64,000 bases of DNA from Roseburia porci (GCF_009695765.1 NZ_VUNI01000002.1:124001-188000); one strand, 5' to 3'. Shown: positions 35,581-47,486, numbered from the stretch's first letter. A program made the numbers and translations. The notes: generated from the letters alone by a model not told the origin.

Positions 35581-38500
35581 ATGCCAGAAACAAACGTTAA
35601 AGATATGAACCAGGCTGTTCAGTTCGATGCAATTCAGATCGGTTTAGCATCTCCGGAGAAGATCAGAGAATGGTCTCACGGAGAGGTTAAAAAGCCTGAA
35701 ACAATCAACTACAGAACTTTAAAACCAGAGAAAGATGGTTTATTCTGTGAGAAGATCTTCGGACCGACCAAAGACTGGGAATGTCATTGTGGTAAATATA
35801 AAAAGATCCGTTACAAGGGCGTTGTCTGTGACCGTTGTGGCGTAGAGATCACAAAATCAAGTGTACGTAGAGAGCGTATGGGACACATCGAGCTGGCAGC
35901 TCCTGTTTCCCATATCTGGTACTTCAAGGGTATCCCATCCCGTATGGGACTTATCCTTGATCTGTCTCCACGTGTATTAGAGAGAGTGCTTTATTTTGCA
36001 TCATACATTGTATTGGACGCTGGTGATACAGGACTTGGATACAAACAGGTTCTTTCTGAAGCAGAATATCAGGAAGCCAGAGAGCAGTACGGAAGTGCAT
36101 TCCGTGTTGGAATGGGTGCAGAAGCAATCCGTGAGCTGTTAGAGAGCATTGATCTTGAGAAAGATTCTGCTGAATTAAAGGCAGAACTTGAGAATGCAAC
36201 CGGACAGAAGAGAGCACGTATCATCAAAAGACTGGAAGTTGTAGAAGCTTTCCGCGAATCTGGAAATAAACCTGAGTGGATGATCATGACAGTTATCCCT
36301 GTTATCCCACCGGATTTACGTCCTATGGTTCAGCTGGATGGTGGACGTTTTGCAACATCCGATCTGAATGATTTATATAGACGAATCATCAACCGTAACA
36401 ACCGTCTGAGAAGACTGCTGGATCTTGGCGCACCGGATATCATTGTCCGTAATGAGAAACGTATGCTTCAGGAAGCTGTTGATGCCCTGATCGATAACGG
36501 CCGTCGTGGACGTCCAGTTACAGGTCCTGGAAACAGAGCACTCAAATCTTTATCAGACATGTTAAAAGGTAAAGGTGGACGTTTCCGTCAGAACTTACTT
36601 GGAAAACGAGTTGACTACTCAGGACGTTCCGTTATCTGTGTAGAGCCAAAACTTAAGATTTTCCAGTGTGGTCTTCCAAAAGAGATGGCAATCGAATTAT
36701 TCAAACCATTCGTTATGAAGGAACTCGTTGCAAACGGAACCGCACATAACATCAAGAGCGCAAAGAAGATGGTCGAAAGACTTCAGACAGAGGTCTGGGA
36801 TGTGCTTGAAGAAGTAATTAAAGAGCATCCGGTTATGTTAAACCGTGCTCCTACACTGCATAGATTAGGTATCCAGGCATTCGAGCCAATCCTGGTAGAA
36901 GGTAAAGCAATCAAACTTCACCCATTAGTATGTACCGCATTCAACGCCGATTTCGACGGTGACCAGATGGCTGTTCACCTTCCATTGTCTGTTGAGGCAC
37001 AGGCTGAGTGTAGATTTATGCTTTTATCTCCGAACAACTTATTGAAACCATCCGATGGTGGCCCGGTAGCCGTTCCTTCTCAGGATATGGTCCTTGGTAT
37101 CTATTACCTGACTATGAGAAAACTTGCAGATCATAAAGAGGATAAAGATGTTCATGCAGTATCGGATACTGTATACAATGATCTGGAAGAGCTCAAAAAG
37201 CTTACAACTCCTGGTGCAGATGGAAAAGCTGAACTTGGATTATACGATATGATCTGGTTTGAAGACGTGACAGATGGTAACCGCCGCGTACTTTGTACAC
37301 CAATGGATCTTTTCGGATATCATTACAGCAGCATGAATCAGGCTCTGCTCGCTTATGAGAACGGAGAGATCACACTTCACCAGAAAATTTATGTTTTCCG
37401 TAGAGCAAAAAATGCTGACGGTGAAGAAGTTACCGGATTTGTTGAGACTACACTTGGACTTCTGATTTTTAATGAGATCATTCCACAGGATCTTGGATTT
37501 GTTGACAGAACAAAGACTGAGAACCTTCTGAAGCTGGAAATTGACTTCCATGTAGGTAAGAAACAGATCAAACAGATCCTTGAAAAAGTAATCAACATTC
37601 ATGGAGCAACAACAACTGCGGAAGTACTGGATGATGTAAAGGCAATGGGTTATAAATACTCTACAAGAGCTGCTATGACCGTATCCATTTCCGACATGAC
37701 CGTACCACCTCAGAAACCACAGATGATCGAGGACGCTCAGAATACGGTTGATAAGATCACAAAACAGTACAAACGTGGTCTGATTACAGAAGAAGAGCGT
37801 TACAAAGAAGTTGTTGAGACATGGAAAGAGACCGATGATGAGCTTACCAAAGCACTTCTGACAGGTCTTGATAAATATAACAACATCTTTATGATGGCTG
37901 ATTCCGGAGCCCGTGGTTCCGATAAACAGATCAAACAGTTAGCAGGTATGCGTGGTCTGATGGCAGATACAACAGGTAGAACCATCGAGCTGCCAATCAA
38001 GTCAAACTTCCGTGAAGGTCTTGACGTATTGGAGTACTTCATGTCCGCACATGGTGCCCGTAAAGGTCTGTCCGATACAGCTCTTCGTACAGCCGATTCC
38101 GGATACCTGACAAGACGTCTGGTTGACGTTTCACAGCACATGATCGTACGTGAGTCCGATTGCTGCGCAGGAACCGGTCGTGAGATTCCAGGAATGGTTG
38201 TTAAGGCATTCATGGATGGAAAAGAAGAGATCGAGAGCTTACAGGAACGTATTACAGGCCGTTTCTCCTGCAATACAATCTGTGATAAAGATGGCAATGT
38301 TATCGTAAAAGCCAACCATATGATCACACCAAAGCGTGCAGCTGAGGTTATGAGCAAAGGTGTGGATGAGAACGGTGATCCAATCACTCAGGTGAAGATC
38401 CGTACGATTCTGACATGTAGATCACATATGGGTGTTTGTGCAAAATGTTATGGTGCCAACATGGCAACCGGCCAGGCAGTACAGGTTGGTGAGGCAATCG

Positions 38501-39447
38501 GTATCATCGCAGCACAGTCCATTGGTGAGCCAGGTACACAGCTTACCATGAGAACATTCCATACCGGTGGTGTAGCTGGTAACGATATTACACAGGGTCT
38601 TCCTCGTGTCGAAGAAATTTTTGAGGCACGTAAGCCTAAGGGACTTGCAATCATCACAGAATTCGGTGGTGTTGCTACCATTAAAGATACAAAGAAAAAA
38701 CGTGAAGTTATCGTAACAAATAAAGAAACAGGCGAATCCAAGACATATCTGATCCCTTACGGATCCAGAATCAAGATCATGGATGGTGCAGTACTTGAAG
38801 CCGGTGATGAACTGACCGAAGGTTCTGTAAACCCACATGATATCTTAAAGATCAAAGGTGTTCGTGCTGTTCAGGATTACATGCTCCGTGAGGTTCAGCG
38901 TGTATACCGTTTACAGGGTGTAGAAATCAACGATAAACATATCGAGGTTATCGTTCGCCAGATGTTACAGAAGATCCGTATCGAAGAGAACGGAGATTCC
39001 GATCTGCTTCCAGGAAGCATGGTTGACTCTCTTGACTTCCTTGAACTGAATGAGAAACTGGAAGAAGAAGGTAAGGAACAGGCAGTTGGATCCCAGGTAT
39101 TACTTGGTATTACAAAAGCTTCCCTTGCAACGAACTCCTTCTTATCAGCAGCATCATTCCAGGAAACAACCAAAGTTCTTACTGAGGCTGCAATCAAAGG
39201 AAAGATCGATCCACTGATCGGTATGAAAGAGAACGTAATCATTGGTAAACTGATTCCGGCTGGTACTGGAATGAAGAGATATCGCAATATCAAACTTGAC
39301 AGTGATATCAATGAGGATGACGAATTAACATTCGATGATATGGACGATCTTGATTTTGAGACCGAAGAAAGTGCAGAAGCTGTAAATACAGATGAAGCAG
39401 AAGCGATGACTGATATCGCAGATGAAACAGAAACAACCGAAGAATAA
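35581..39447 (+). CDS. rpoC: DNA-directed RNA polymerase subunit beta'
   Basis: A 1288-residue protein. It has the N-terminal zinc ribbon ([20 protein letters not shown]), the catalytic [12 protein letters not shown] that holds the active-site Mg2+, and the trigger-loop and bridge-helix region ([20 protein letters not shown]). A second zinc site is seen around [14 protein letters not shown]. The C-terminus is an acidic tail ([14 protein letters not shown]), like that of RpoB. It starts at ATG 35581 with GAAGGGAG upstream. Confidence 0.98.
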   Translation: MPETNVKDMNQAVQFDAIQIGLASPEKIREWSHGEVKKPETINYRTLKPEKDGLFCEKIFGPTKDWECHCGKYKKIRYKGVVCDRCGVEITKSSVRRERMGHIELAAPVSHIWYFKGIPSRMGLILDLSPRVLERVLYFASYIVLDAGDTGLGYKQVLSEAEYQEAREQYGSAFRVGMGAEAIRELLESIDLEKDSAELKAELENATGQKRARIIKRLEVVEAFRESGNKPEWMIMTVIPVIPPDLRPMVQLDGGRFATSDLNDLYRRIINRNNRLRRLLDLGAPDIIVRNEKRMLQEAVDALIDNGRRGRPVTGPGNRALKSLSDMLKGKGGRFRQNLLGKRVDYSGRSVICVEPKLKIFQCGLPKEMAIELFKPFVMKELVANGTAHNIKSAKKMVERLQTEVWDVLEEVIKEHPVMLNRAPTLHRLGIQAFEPILVEGKAIKLHPLVCTAFNADFDGDQMAVHLPLSVEAQAECRFMLLSPNNLLKPSDGGPVAVPSQDMVLGIYYLTMRKLADHKEDKDVHAVSDTVYNDLEELKKLTTPGADGKAELGLYDMIWFEDVTDGNRRVLCTPMDLFGYHYSSMNQALLAYENGEITLHQKIYVFRRAKNADGEEVTGFVETTLGLLIFNEIIPQDLGFVDRTKTENLLKLEIDFHVGKKQIKQILEKVINIHGATTTAEVLDDVKAMGYKYSTRAAMTVSISDMTVPPQKPQMIEDAQNTVDKITKQYKRGLITEEERYKEVVETWKETDDELTKALLTGLDKYNNIFMMADSGARGSDKQIKQLAGMRGLMADTTGRTIELPIKSNFREGLDVLEYFMSAHGARKGLSDTALRTADSGYLTRRLVDVSQHMIVRESDCCAGTGREIPGMVVKAFMDGKEEIESLQERITGRFSCNTICDKDGNVIVKANHMITPKRAAEVMSKGVDENGDPITQVKIRTILTCRSHMGVCAKCYGANMATGQAVQVGEAIGIIAAQSIGEPGTQLTMRTFHTGGVAGNDITQGLPRVEEIFEARKPKGLAIITEFGGVATIKDTKKKREVIVTNKETGESKTYLIPYGSRIKIMDGAVLEAGDELTEGSVNPHDILKIKGVRAVQDYMLREVQRVYRLQGVEINDKHIEVIVRQMLQKIRIEENGDSDLLPGSMVDSLDFLELNEKLEEEGKEQAVGSQVLLGITKASLATNSFLSAASFQETTKVLTEAAIKGKIDPLIGMKENVIIGKLIPAGTGMKRYRNIKLDSDINEDDELTFDDMDDLDFETEESAEAVNTDEAEAMTDIADETETTEE

Positions 39448-39455
39448 AATACAAA

Positions 39456-39496
39456 AGGAACTCCATGCAGTCTGAAACTGTATGGGGTTCTTTTTT
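39456..39496 (+). terminator. terminator after rpoC
   Basis: A long imperfect stem (GAACTCCATGCAGT with ACTGTATGGGGTTC) and a run of six to seven T. Confidence 0.9.
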
Positions 39497-39528
39497 GGAG
39501 CAGGCAGAAAATTCGTTGGAAATTTTTC

Positions 39529-39557
39529 TTGACAACAGGGAAAAACGTTTATATAAT
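39529..39557 (+). promoter_or_regulatory. promoter of rpsL-rpsG-fusA
   Basis: TTGACA (39529-39534), a 17-nt spacer and TATAAT (39552-39557), both perfect, 56 nt before rpsL. Confidence 0.92.
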
Positions 39558-39612
39558 CAGATAGTGTGCATACATTCGCGCACATTTAGATAAACTACAG
39601 GAGGTGAAAATA

Positions 39613-40032
39613 ATGCCAACATTCAACCAGTTAGTAAGAAAAGGACGTCAGACATCTGTTAAGAAGTCTACAGCACCTGCACTTCAGAAGAGCTACAACT
39701 CTTTACAGAAGAGACCAATCGATAATGCGTCTCCACAGAAGAGAGGTGTATGTACAGCTGTTAAAACAGCAACTCCTAAGAAACCTAACTCAGCTCTTAG
39801 AAAGATCGCCAGAGTTCGTCTTTCAAATGGAATCGAAGTAACATCTTATATTCCAGGAGAAGGTCACAACTTACAGGAGCATAGTGTTGTTCTGATTCGT
39901 GGTGGTAGAGTAAAAGACTTACCAGGTACAAGATACCATATCATCCGTGGAACACTTGATACAGCAGGTGTTGCAAACAGAAAACAGGCTCGTTCTAAAT
40001 ATGGTGCTAAGAAACCAAAGGCCGCTAAATAA
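39613..40032 (+). CDS. rpsL: 30S ribosomal protein S12
   Basis: A 139-residue protein from ATG 39613 ([13 protein letters not shown]) behind AGGAGGTG. The decoding-site loops are wild type: [11 protein letters not shown] and [13 protein letters not shown] keep the lysines altered in streptomycin-resistant mutants. The loop [13 protein letters not shown] has Glu where many species have Ile or another residue. Confidence 0.98.
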   Translation: MPTFNQLVRKGRQTSVKKSTAPALQKSYNSLQKRPIDNASPQKRGVCTAVKTATPKKPNSALRKIARVRLSNGIEVTSYIPGEGHNLQEHSVVLIRGGRVKDLPGTRYHIIRGTLDTAGVANRKQARSKYGAKKPKAAK

Positions 40033-40123
40033 TTTTAGCAGACAATAGTATCACAAACAGAACTAAATAGGTTAGTGTTGGGATTGCCCTGAAATGCCGG
40101 GGATTTCACTTATTGGAATATAA

Positions 40124-40681
<558 letters not shown>

Positions 40682-40710
40682 TTTTCGCACAATTATAGGA
40701 GGAAAAAATC

Positions 40711-42828
40711 TTGGCTGGAAGAGAATATCCACTTGAGAGAACCAGAAATATCGGAATTATGGCTCATATCGATGCTGGTAAAACAACATTAACAGAGCGT
40801 ATTCTTTATTATACTGGTGTAAACTATAAAATCGGTGATACTCATGAAGGTACTGCTACCATGGACTGGATGGAGCAGGAGCAGGAAAGAGGTATCACAA
40901 TTACTTCAGCCGCTACAACATGTCACTGGACAATCGAAGAGAATGGTAAACCGAAGCCAGGTGCTCCGGAGAACCGTATCAACATCATCGATACTCCTGG
41001 ACACGTAGACTTTACAGTTGAAGTAGAGCGTTCCCTTCGTGTATTAGACGGCGCCGTTGGTGTCTTCTGTGCAAAGGGTGGTGTTGAGCCACAGTCTGAG
41101 AACGTATGGCGTCAGGCTGATACCTATAATGTACCTCGTATGGCATTCATCAATAAGATGGATATCTTAGGTGCAAACTTCTACGGCGCTGTTGATCAGA
41201 TCCGTGAAAGATTAGGAAAGAACGCAATCGTTATCTACTTACCAATCGGTAAAGAAGATGATTTCAAAGGAATCATTGACTTATTCGAGATGAGAGCTTA
41301 CATCTACAATGATGAGAAGGGTGATGACATCTCTATCACAGATATCCCAGAGGATATGAAAGATGAGGCAGAACTTTATCATACAGAGTTGATCGAGAAA
41401 ATCTGCGAATTAGATGATGATTTAATGATGCAGTATCTGGAAGGTGAAGAGCCATCTATCCCAGATCTGAAAGCAGCATTAAGAAAAGGAACCTGTGAGT
41501 GTACAGCAGTTCCAGTATGCTGTGGTTCTGCATACAGAAATAAAGGTGTTCAGAAGTTACTGGATGCAATTATCGAATATATGCCAGCACCAACAGACAT
41601 CCCTGCTATCAAGGGTGTTGACCTGGATGGTAACGAAGTTGAGAGACATTCTTCAGACGACGAACCATTCTCAGCATTAGCATTCAAGATCATGGCTGAC
41701 CCATTCGTAGGTAAGCTTGCATTCTTCCGTGTTTACTCCGGAACAATGAAATCAGGATCTTATGTATTAAATGCAACAAAAGATAAAAAAGAGCGTGTTG
41801 GACGTATCCTTCAGATGCATGCCAACAAGAGACAGGAACTTGACGTTGTTTACTCCGGAGATATCGCAGCTGCTGTAGGTTTCAAATTTACAACAACAGG
41901 TGATACAATCTGTGATGAGCAGCATCCAGTAATCCTTGAGTCTATGGAATTCCCTGAACCAGTTATCGAGCTCGCAATCGAGCCTAAGACAAAAGCTGCA
42001 CAGGGTAAGATGGGTGAGGCTCTTGCAAAACTTGCAGAAGAAGATCCTACATTCCGTGCTCATACAGATCAGGAAACTGGTCAGACAATCATCGCTGGTA
42101 TGGGTGAGTTACATCTTGAGATCATCGTTGACCGTCTGCTTCGTGAATTCAAGGTAGAGGCTAACGTTGGTGCACCTCAGGTTGCATACAAAGAGACATT
42201 CACCAAAGCAGTTGATCAGGAATACAAATATGCAAAACAGTCTGGTGGACGTGGACAGTACGGACACTGTAAAGTTAAATTCGAGCCAATGGATGCCAAC
42301 GGAGAAGAATTATTCAAATTCGACTCTACTGTTGTCGGTGGTGCTATTCCTAAGGAATACATCCCAGCAATCGGCGAAGGTATCGAAGAAGCTACACAGG
42401 CTGGTCTGCTTGGCGGATTCCCTGTAGTTGGTATCCACGCTACTGTATACGATGGATCTTACCATGAAGTCGATTCTTCTGAAATGGCATTCCACATCGC
42501 TGGTTCTATGTGTTTCAAGGAGGCTATGCAGAAAGCAGCTCCTGTATTACTTGAGCCAATCATGAAAGTAGAAGTTACTATGCCAGAAGAGTACATGGGT
42601 GATGTTATCGGTGATATCAACTCACGTCGTGGACGTATTGAAGGTATGGATGATCTCGGCGGTGGAAAGATCGTTCGTGGATTCGTACCTCTGGCAGAGA
42701 TGTTCGGATATGCTACTGACCTTCGTTCTAAGACTCAGGGTCGTGGTAACTACTCTATGTTCTTCGAGAAATATGAGCCAGTACCAAAGAACGTACAGGA
42801 GAAAGTACTTTCCGGTATTCAGAAATAG
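40711..42828 (+). CDS. fusA: elongation factor G
   Basis: A 705-residue protein from TTG 40711 with TAGGAGGA upstream. It has the GTPase motifs G1 ([14 protein letters not shown]), G3 (DTPGHVDFT) and G4 (NKMD), followed by the five EF-G domains (domain IV at [15 protein letters not shown]). It drives ribosomal translocation. The gene is complete and has no fusidic-acid-type change that I can point to. Confidence 0.98.
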   Translation: MAGREYPLERTRNIGIMAHIDAGKTTLTERILYYTGVNYKIGDTHEGTATMDWMEQEQERGITITSAATTCHWTIEENGKPKPGAPENRINIIDTPGHVDFTVEVERSLRVLDGAVGVFCAKGGVEPQSENVWRQADTYNVPRMAFINKMDILGANFYGAVDQIRERLGKNAIVIYLPIGKEDDFKGIIDLFEMRAYIYNDEKGDDISITDIPEDMKDEAELYHTELIEKICELDDDLMMQYLEGEEPSIPDLKAALRKGTCECTAVPVCCGSAYRNKGVQKLLDAIIEYMPAPTDIPAIKGVDLDGNEVERHSSDDEPFSALAFKIMADPFVGKLAFFRVYSGTMKSGSYVLNATKDKKERVGRILQMHANKRQELDVVYSGDIAAAVGFKFTTTGDTICDEQHPVILESMEFPEPVIELAIEPKTKAAQGKMGEALAKLAEEDPTFRAHTDQETGQTIIAGMGELHLEIIVDRLLREFKVEANVGAPQVAYKETFTKAVDQEYKYAKQSGGRGQYGHCKVKFEPMDANGEELFKFDSTVVGGAIPKEYIPAIGEGIEEATQAGLLGGFPVVGIHATVYDGSYHEVDSSEMAFHIAGSMCFKEAMQKAAPVLLEPIMKVEVTMPEEYMGDVIGDINSRRGRIEGMDDLGGGKIVRGFVPLAEMFGYATDLRSKTQGRGNYSMFFEKYEPVPKNVQEKVLSGIQK

Positions 42829-42843
42829 TAATACAGTAATATT

Positions 42844-42871
42844 GTAATTCCCCGAAAAAACGGGGAGTTAC
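42844..42871 (+). other. hairpin between fusA and tuf
   Basis: GTAATTCCCCG, a loop of six A, then CGGGGAGTTAC: an 11-bp stem without a T run. It may reduce read-through or protect the fusA 3' end. Confidence 0.6.
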
Positions 42872-42884
42872 ATTATAAAATAGC

Positions 42885-42913
42885 TTGAAAAAGCGCGAAT
42901 TATTTTATATAAT
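42885..42913 (+). promoter_or_regulatory. promoter of tuf
   Basis: TTGAAA (42885-42890), a 17-nt spacer and TATAAT (42908-42913), 53 nt before tuf. Confidence 0.85.
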
Positions 42914-42965
42914 CAAATCAAAACCCAGCCCATAAGGGGCACAAAATTAAGGAGGACGTTCAAAA

Positions 42966-44153
42966 ATGGCAAAAGCTAAGTTTGAAAGAACAAAACCACA
43001 TTGTAATATTGGTACAATCGGACACGTAGACCACGGTAAAACTACTTTAACAGCAGCTATCTCTAAAGTATTAGCAGCAAGAGTTGCTGGTAACGAAGCT
43101 ACTGATTTCGAGAACATCGATAAAGCTCCAGAAGAAAGAGAAAGAGGTATCACTATCTCTACAGCTCATATCGAGTACGAGACAGAGAAAAGACATTACG
43201 CACACGTTGACTGTCCAGGACATGCTGACTACGTTAAGAACATGATCACTGGTGCAGCTCAGATGGACGGAGCTATCTTAGTAGTAGCTGCTACTGACGG
43301 TGTTATGGCTCAGACAAAAGAGCACATCTTATTATCCCGTCAGGTAGGTGTACCTTACATCGTTGTTTTCTTAAACAAATGCGATATGGTAGACGATCCA
43401 GAACTTATCGAGTTAGTAGAGATGGAAGTAACAGAGCAGCTTGAAGAGTACGGCTTCAATGATTGCCCAATCATCAAAGGTTCTGCATTAAAAGCTCTTG
43501 AAGATCCAATGGGAGAATGGGGCGACAAAGTTATGGAACTTATGGATACTGTTGATGAGTACATCCCAGATCCAATCCGTGACACAGATAAACCATTCTT
43601 AATGCCAGTAGAGGACGTATTCACAATCACAGGTCGTGGTACTGTTGCTACAGGTAGAGTAGAAAGAGGAACATTACACCTTAACGACGAACTTGAGATC
43701 TTAGGTGTTAAAGAAGACGTTCAGAAAACAGTTGTAACTGGTATCGAGATGTTCCGTAAACAGTTAGACGAGGCTCAGGCTGGTGATAACATCGGTGCAT
43801 TACTTCGTGGTATCAACCGTGATCAGATCGTTCGTGGACAGGTTCTTGCTAAACCAGGAACAGTTACATGCCACAGAAAATTCACAGCTCAGGTTTACGT
43901 ATTAACAAAAGACGAAGGTGGACGTCATACTCCATTCTTCAACAACTATCGTCCACAGTTCTACTTCAGAACAACAGACGTAACAGGTGTTTGCGAATTA
44001 CCAGCTGGTATTGAAATGTGCATGCCTGGTGATAACGTAGAGATGACAATCGAACTGATCCATCCAGTAGCTATGGAGCAGGGTCTTACTTTCGCTATCC
44101 GTGAAGGTGGACGTACAGTAGGTTCTGGTAGAGTTGCTACTATCGTTGAATAA
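42966..44153 (+). CDS. tuf: elongation factor Tu, 3' end supplied by an inserted element
   Basis: A 395-residue protein with AAGGAGG upstream, GTPase motifs [19 protein letters not shown] and NKCD, and normal length. The last codons read [15 protein letters not shown] second, slightly different tuf tail ([14 protein letters not shown]) with a terminator lies at 50797-50910, after a mobile element. The two tails share 17 identical bases (44100-44116 and 50797-50813) and then differ at mostly synonymous positions. The present tail was therefore probably brought in by the element, keeping EF-Tu functional after integration. Confidence 0.97.
   Translation: MAKAKFERTKPHCNIGTIGHVDHGKTTLTAAISKVLAARVAGNEATDFENIDKAPEERERGITISTAHIEYETEKRHYAHVDCPGHADYVKNMITGAAQMDGAILVVAATDGVMAQTKEHILLSRQVGVPYIVVFLNKCDMVDDPELIELVEMEVTEQLEEYGFNDCPIIKGSALKALEDPMGEWGDKVMELMDTVDEYIPDPIRDTDKPFLMPVEDVFTITGRGTVATGRVERGTLHLNDELEILGVKEDVQKTVVTGIEMFRKQLDEAQAGDNIGALLRGINRDQIVRGQVLAKPGTVTCHRKFTAQVYVLTKDEGGRHTPFFNNYRPQFYFRTTDVTGVCELPAGIEMCMPGDNVEMTIELIHPVAMEQGLTFAIREGGRTVGSGRVATIVE
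44100..44116 (+). other. attL: attL core of the tuf-integrated element
   Basis: CGTGAAGGTGGACGTAC within the tuf 3' end, identical to 50797-50813. Divergence begins with the very next base, which marks the probable crossover segment. Confidence 0.8.
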
Positions 44154-44187
44154 TTTCAATTGATAGTGTCACAAAGCTAGTAATTAT

Positions 44188-44223
44188 AAGGCTTTCCGTG
44201 TTTTTACACGGAGAGCCTTTTTT
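44188..44223 (+). terminator. terminator after tuf (element-borne)
   Basis: AAGGCTTTCCGTG, loop TTTTTA, CACGGAGAGCCTT and a T run. It is different from the native tuf terminator at 50882-50915, as expected if the element replaced it. Confidence 0.9.
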
Positions 44224-44251
44224 ACGTTTGCACGTAATAAATTTTGATTAG

Positions 44252-44273
44252 TGGCTCCAAAATGGCTCCATGA
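44252..44273. repeat. paired direct repeats near the left end (candidate integrase arm sites)
   Basis: Two 11-nt copies, TGGCTCCAAAA and TGGCTCCATGA, in tandem. A matching pair lies near the right end (50675-50696). Confidence 0.55.
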
Positions 44274-44350
44274 TACGTGATAATACTTGTGTTCGTCAAT
44301 CTTTGGACATAAAAAATCCCCTAAGTTTTGACACTTAAGGGATTCAATTC

Positions 44351-44842
44351 CTACCATTTTGTTATTTTCTTTATATCAGCTGCACGGTCAGGGTCTCTCT
44401 TGATAGACAGCTGTGCTTTGATATATTGGTCTACATCATTTCTGCCTTCATCTGATAACTGATAGTAGTTTGTCAGATGTTCATCTAATTTAGGCATATT
44501 ATTTTTCCCAAACAAACACATAAGTGGATATAAGGTATTTTTGAGGTATCGTTTGATTCGGTTCCCATCCAAAATTTCATCCATGCCGGATGGAAGTTCT
44601 GGTAGAGTGATAGAATCGTTTTTGTCCCAATTCTCTGAATTGAGAGATGCATCTGAGCAAATCTCAGATACTTCGATACCTAAAGCATTGGCAATTCGTA
44701 ATGCGAAATCAAAACGAATAGAAGTATCTTTTTGAATGATTGAGTATATAGTCGTTGGGCTTATAGTGGTTTCTCTCGCAACCCAACGTACACTTTTACC
44801 TTTCTGTTCAAGGATTTCCTTTAATCTTTGTCCGTCTCCCAT
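44351..44842 (-). CDS. XRE-family transcriptional regulator of the element
   Basis: A 163-residue protein. ATG 44842 is preferred to ATG 44854, since AAGGATGG lies about 8 nt before it. Residues of about 5-62 are an HTH_3 domain (LKEILEQKGKSVRWVARETT, then SPTTIYSIIQKDTSIRFDFA). The C-terminal half is acidic/helical and ends in a short basic tail. It is divergent from the excisionase-integrase operon, with four GTACGA-type sites between them, and probably represses both directions like the immunity repressors of other elements. An unrelated host regulon cannot be excluded. Confidence 0.85.
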   Translation of the reverse strand: MGDGQRLKEILEQKGKSVRWVARETTISPTTIYSIIQKDTSIRFDFALRIANALGIEVSEICSDASLNSENWDKNDSITLPELPSGMDEILDGNRIKRYLKNTLYPLMCLFGKNNMPKLDEHLTNYYQLSDEGRNDVDQYIKAQLSIKRDPDRAADIKKITKW

Positions 44843-44882
44843 GGCTAACACCATCCTTTCTACTTATGGATTATAACATGGT

Positions 44883-44984
44883 GTACGAAAAAAGTACATA
44901 GAAAATTTAAAAATGTACGAAAAATGATTGACAGTACGAAATTCGTACACTATAATGACAATATAAACAGTACGAAAATCGTAC
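44883..44984. promoter_or_regulatory. operator cluster and excision/integration promoter
   Basis: A consensus-like promoter, TTGACA (44928-44933), a 17-nt spacer and TATAAT (44951-44956), reads toward xis-int. Its spacer is filled by the palindrome GTACGAAATTCGTAC (44934-44948). Further copies are GTACGAAAATCGTAC (44970-44984), GTACGAAAAAAGTAC (44883-44897) and a half-site at 44915. A repressor bound in the spacer would block polymerase. Confidence 0.82.
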
Positions 44985-45006
44985 ATTCTAAAAAGGAGGT
45001 GAGACC

Positions 45007-45195
45007 ATGAATCGTACAAAGTATTTATTAACGGCAGATGATGTTAAGGACTATCTGGAATGTTCCAGAGACCATGCATACAAGGTTATCAAGAAATTGA
45101 ATCTTGAACTTGCATCCATGGGATACGAAGTAGAAGCTGGCAAAGTGCCACGCAAATTCTTCGCAGAAAAATTTTATGGCTTTGAAGCATCGTAG
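45007..45195 (+). CDS. xis: excisionase-like small DNA-binding protein
   Basis: A 62-residue winged-helix type protein (TADDVKDYLECSRDHAYKVI, then KLNLELASMGYEVEAGKVPR) like the excisionase/HTH_17 proteins that precede integrases in Tn916-type and related elements. AAAAGGAGGTG lies 7-8 nt before the start. It is 14 nt upstream of int and shares the operator-controlled promoter. It would bend DNA at the element ends to direct excision; it may also act as a small regulator. Confidence 0.82.
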   Translation: MNRTKYLLTADDVKDYLECSRDHAYKVIKKLNLELASMGYEVEAGKVPRKFFAEKFYGFEAS

Positions 45196-45209
45196 AAAGG
45201 AGGAAGATT

Positions 45210-46286
45210 ATGGCTTGTAAAGACAAAACAACGGGAACATGGGTTGCCCAGTGGTACGAGGTAGACATGTATGGCAAAAAGAAGAGACGTAAGAAACGTG
45301 GATTTAAAACCATGCGAGAGGCTAAATTGTATGAAAACGAAAGAACCTTAAAGGAACAAGGCGACATGAATATGCTCCTAAAGGACTTCATGGAACAGTA
45401 TTTTGAGGATAAGCAGAACGAACTTAAGGAGAGAAGTGTCAGAAGTAAAAAGCAGATGATGGAGCGACATGTTATTCCATACTTTGGAGACATGAAGATG
45501 TGTGATATCACGGCTCCTCAAATCATCAAGTGGCAGAATGAGATGTATAAGAAAGGGTATTCAGAAAGCTATTTGCGAATGATTAACAATCAGCTGACGA
45601 GTTTATTTACTCATGCAATGAATGTTTATGATTTGAGCAATAATCCATGTAAAAAGGTTAAACGCATGGGAAAGGATGCTCCTAGAAGTTTGACATTTTG
45701 GACGGTGGATGAGTATGAGACATTTCTTGAGACAATGGATGAAAGCGACCACTATTATCTAATGTTTGAGATTTTATTTTGGACAGGTATTCGAGAAGGG
45801 GAAATGCTTGCACTCACAAAAGGGGATTTTGATTTCGTGAACTGTAAATTGCATATCACAAAGACCTATTATCGTATTGATGGAAAAGATGTAATTACGA
45901 CACCAAAGACACCGGAATCAATTCGTACAATCGATATTCCGGAGTTCTTAAGGGATGCGATTAAAGAGTTCTGTGATAAGAAATATGGATTTCCGGATGA
46001 TGAGCGATTGTTTCCAATCTGTGCAAGAGCGGTACAGAATAAATTGAAACGTCAGATTGCAAAAGCAGGAGTAAAGGATATTCGTGTGCATGACCTTAGA
46101 CATTCACATGTGGCGTATTTAATCAATAAAGGAATTGAGCCTATTCTGATAAAGGAGAGGGTTGGACACAAGGATATTCGTATCACATTAAATACTTACG
46201 GACACTTATATCCGAATCAACAAAGAAAAGTAGCGGATATGCTGGATTTTGAAAAAGAAAAAAGCCCTAACAGCGGCAACTGCTAG
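45210..46286 (+). CDS. int: tyrosine recombinase (integrase)
   Basis: A 358-residue integrase. An N-terminal arm-binding region (residues 1-60, TWVAQWYEVDMYGKKKRRKK) and a SAM-like core-binding domain (60-150) precede the catalytic domain. The catalytic residues are R195 (TGIREGEML), H294 and R297 (HDLRHSHVAYL), H320 (VGHKDIRITL) and the nucleophile Y330 (NTYGHLYP). It probably integrates the element at the tuf 3' end, because the tuf repeats bracket it. All key residues are present, so it should be active. Confidence 0.95.
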   Translation: MACKDKTTGTWVAQWYEVDMYGKKKRRKKRGFKTMREAKLYENERTLKEQGDMNMLLKDFMEQYFEDKQNELKERSVRSKKQMMERHVIPYFGDMKMCDITAPQIIKWQNEMYKKGYSESYLRMINNQLTSLFTHAMNVYDLSNNPCKKVKRMGKDAPRSLTFWTVDEYETFLETMDESDHYYLMFEILFWTGIREGEMLALTKGDFDFVNCKLHITKTYYRIDGKDVITTPKTPESIRTIDIPEFLRDAIKEFCDKKYGFPDDERLFPICARAVQNKLKRQIAKAGVKDIRVHDLRHSHVAYLINKGIEPILIKERVGHKDIRITLNTYGHLYPNQQRKVADMLDFEKEKSPNSGNC

Positions 46287-46389
46287 GACTTGTGATAACA
46301 GGAAAACCTCTGTCATCTATGTAATCACAGCATAAGTATAACAGAGGTTCTTCTGTGTGACAATGAGATTTTAGGAAACGGAGGACTTT

Positions 46390-47370
46390 ATGGAAGAAAA
46401 GAAAACAGAACTGAAAATGATTAAGATGTCAGAAGTACAGTCGCAGGAGATTGAGTGGCTTTGGTATCCATTCATCCCTTATGGAAAGCTGACAATCGTA
46501 CAAGGTGATCCGGGAGACGGAAAGACAACCTTGATATTAAATATTGCAGCCAAGTTATCCAATGGAGAGGGGCTGGATAATGATATGAAGTTGACGGAAC
46601 CAATGAACATTATTTATCAGACTGCCGAGGACGGGCTTGCAGATACTGTAAAACCAAGGCTTGAAAAAGCAGGTGCAGATTGTGAGCGGATAGTGGTAAT
46701 TGATGAAAGCGACAAGTCTCTTTCTATGGCAGATGAAAGACTGGAAGAAGCTATTATACAGACCGGAGCGAGGATGTTGATTTTAGACCCGATACAGGCA
46801 TACTTGGGCGGTGACATGGATATGAATAGGGCAAATGAAGCAAGGGATATGACGAAGCGTTTAGGAGCTTTGGCAGAGAAATACAAATGTGCCATTATTC
46901 TTATCGGTCATATGAATAAGGCATCCGGTAATAAGGCGGCTTATAGGGGCATGGGTTCCATTGATTTCTTTGCGGTAGCAAGGAGTGTGTTGCTAGTTGG
47001 CAGAGTGGAAGGAGAACCCAATATCAGAGCAGTTGTTCAGATAAAAAATAATCTGGCACAGTTCGGACACCCCAAGGCATTTGAACTGATGGAAAATGGT
47101 TTTAAGTGGTTGGGAGATTATGAGATTACAGCTGATGAAGTACTTGGCGGTATTGCCCCAAAAGCAAATAAACTGGAGCTGGCAAAGCAGATGCTTCGGG
47201 AGTTGGCAGAGACTTCTAATGCGGTACAGAGTAATGAGATTTTTGATATGGCTGAGGAACAGGGAATTTCTAAAAGAACATTGGAAAATGCAAAAAAGGA
47301 GCTGGGCATCAGGGCAAGAAAAATCAATAACTCATGGTATTGGGAACTGGATAAGATAAAGCAGATTTAA
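46390..47370 (+). CDS. RepA-like AAA ATPase/helicase
   Basis: A 326-residue RecA-fold protein. The Walker A motif is GDPGDGKTT (residues 39-47). The Walker B-like region is MLILDPIQAYLGGD, followed by AIILIGHMNKASGNKAAYRG with the H-x-N motif of RepA/DnaB-type hexameric helicases. A C-terminal winged-helix region (SNAVQSNEIFDMAEEQGISK) may bind DNA. Such proteins support replication of small plasmids and mobilizable elements. It precedes a 79-bp imperfect dyad (47379-47457) that could be its origin. The 103-nt gap upstream contains a long-looped CCTCTGT/ACAGAGG inverted repeat. Confidence 0.85.
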   Translation: MEEKKTELKMIKMSEVQSQEIEWLWYPFIPYGKLTIVQGDPGDGKTTLILNIAAKLSNGEGLDNDMKLTEPMNIIYQTAEDGLADTVKPRLEKAGADCERIVVIDESDKSLSMADERLEEAIIQTGARMLILDPIQAYLGGDMDMNRANEARDMTKRLGALAEKYKCAIILIGHMNKASGNKAAYRGMGSIDFFAVARSVLLVGRVEGEPNIRAVVQIKNNLAQFGHPKAFELMENGFKWLGDYEITADEVLGGIAPKANKLELAKQMLRELAETSNAVQSNEIFDMAEEQGISKRTLENAKKELGIRARKINNSWYWELDKIKQI

Positions 47371-47378
47371 GGGAAGAA

Positions 47379-47457
47379 CGCAACAATGCAGACTATATAA
47401 AATTTGCGGTAATGAACCTTGCAAGGTTGCAAAATTTATAGACATTGCGTTGTTGCG
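47379..47457. repeat. 79-bp imperfect dyad with palindromic centre
   Basis: The left arm 47379-47407 and the right arm 47429-47457 (29 nt each, beginning or ending in CGCAACAA/TTGTTGCG) flank a perfect AACCTTGCAAGGTT (47415-47428). It lies immediately after the RepA-like gene. A replication origin or a regulatory hairpin are both possible. Confidence 0.5.
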
Positions 47458-47486
47458 GTCTTGATGGAAAGGATGGATTGATAGGA

